A DNA stretch of 6,286 nucleotides, from the NCBI GenBank assembly GCA_947311455.1, contig CAMZKY010000259.1, positions 1 through 6,286 of the forward strand. The letters run 5' to 3'. The position numbers and the translations under genes are program-made. This stretch comes from an uncultured Marinosulfonomonas sp. GTDB lineage: Bacteria > Pseudomonadota > Alphaproteobacteria > Rhodobacterales > Rhodobacteraceae. Positions 5,785 to 6,286 of the stretch are shown here, piece by piece. Under the pieces are notes generated by a model. That model had not been told where the DNA came from and did no database searches. It worked only from the letters and a program-made list of their open reading frames with translations. Position 1 is the first letter of the stretch; every line of letters begins with the position of its first letter.

Positions 5785-6286
5785 TCAGGGTGTTTTGAAA
5801 TGCTTTGACAATTTCAAGCCCTGGCCTTGATAATTCGAGGCAATCCCCGCGCCATATAACTGGTCCGGCACAGCCGCCATTTTTTCATAGACCAGCCGTC
5901 CGACGATTTGGGCGTGTTCCAGCACAAACGGGGCCTCGTGACAGCGCACCTCAAGCACACCGCGCGATCCTTTGCCGCCCGCCGCATCATGGCCAAAGCC
6001 CGGGTCGAAAAAGCCCGCATAATGTACGCGGAATTCACCGACCATGGCCAGATAGGGGGCCATTTCCGCAGCGCAATCAGGCGGGATGTGAACAGCCTCG
6101 CGGCTGACCAGAATGTAAAATGCGCCGGGATCAAGAATGATCCGCCCTTTAGAGCTGTGCACAGGCTCCCAATATTCAATCGGGTTGTAATGATTGATGT
6201 TGTCCAGATCAATCACCCCTGCATGAGGTTTGGCGCGGTAGCCGACAAGATCACCTTTGGCAGGTTTTAAATCAACCGAAAATCCA
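5785..6286 (-). CDS. dcd: 2'-deoxycytidine 5'-triphosphate deaminase, C-terminal part (truncated by window)
   Basis: Converts dCTP to dUTP and ammonia, feeding dTMP synthesis. The final 166 codons are visible and the frame stays open to the right edge, so the beginning lies outside. Sequence features are those of the long, duplicated-domain DCD family common in Alphaproteobacteria (about 360 residues from memory), not the roughly 190-residue E. coli type: FSVDLKPAKGDLVGYRAKPH near the window edge, DPGAFYILVSREAVHIPPD, GEFRVHYAGFFDPGFG, GVLEVRCHEAPFVLEHAQIV, and the ending SNYQGQGLKLSKHF. The Glu in GVLEV aligns with the catalytic Glu138 of E. coli Dcd. The GTG at 6216-6214 inside it is not the start, because matching coding sequence continues upstream. 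It converges on the scpB cluster with only 8 bases between stops. Confidence 0.88.
   Translation of the reverse strand, partial: GFSVDLKPAKGDLVGYRAKPHAGVIDLDNINHYNPIEYWEPVHSSKGRIILDPGAFYILVSREAVHIPPDCAAEMAPYLAMVGEFRVHYAGFFDPGFGHDAAGGKGSRGVLEVRCHEAPFVLEHAQIVGRLVYEKMAAVPDQLYGAGIASNYQGQGLKLSKHFKTP

Noticed and set aside
5795..5817. Inverted repeat TTGAAAT/ATTTCAA with a 9-base loop near the dcd 3' end, as a bidirectional terminator.
   Set aside because: The stem is AT-rich, lies within dcd codons and lacks a T-run on either strand.
5805..6270. Plus-strand open frames opposite dcd (5805-6107 and 5908-6270).
   Set aside because: They are antisense to clear dCTP deaminase coding sequence and have no ribosome binding site or family resemblance.

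Overview
The window reads as an ordinary chromosomal housekeeping segment from an alphaproteobacterium, most likely a member of the Rhodobacteraceae (Roseobacter group) of moderate GC. Three things support this: the gene order argS, SPOR-domain protein, nagZ, scpA, scpB, which I know from that family; the strong alphaproteobacterial look of the ArgRS and ScpA/ScpB sequences; and a C-terminal fragment of the long two-domain type of dCTP deaminase on the opposite strand. The assignment comes from recalled family knowledge, not from a search.

Layout. Positions 1-186 are upstream DNA. They hold a possible divergent gene start (1-58, minus strand, weak), three GANTC sites close together, two DnaA-box-like 9-mers and a weak candidate promoter for argS. 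From 187 to 5776 runs one tightly packed plus-strand gene set: argS (187-1932), a membrane-anchored SPOR protein (best start 2012, end 3097), nagZ (3101-4114), scpA (4101-4907, overlapping nagZ), scpB (4897-5556, overlapping scpA) and a 71-residue basic protein (5561-5776) with its ribosome binding site built into the end of scpB. Only 8 bases separate its stop from the end of a convergent, window-truncated dcd gene (5785-6286, minus).

How the genes fit together. argS supplies charged arginine tRNA. The SPOR protein and NagZ both deal with peptidoglycan: the first probably binds glycan at the division site, the second trims N-acetylglucosamine from recycled muropeptides. ScpA and ScpB are the kleisin and partner of the SMC condensin complex that compacts and segregates the chromosome. 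The operon therefore links translation, wall remodelling at division and chromosome segregation. dcd feeds dUTP, and so dTTP, synthesis and is a separate unit.

I do not see a mobile element, CRISPR array, tRNA, rRNA or defence system. The less explained items are the small basic protein after scpB, the regulatory-looking DNA before argS, and the distribution of catalytic residues in the two-domain deaminase.
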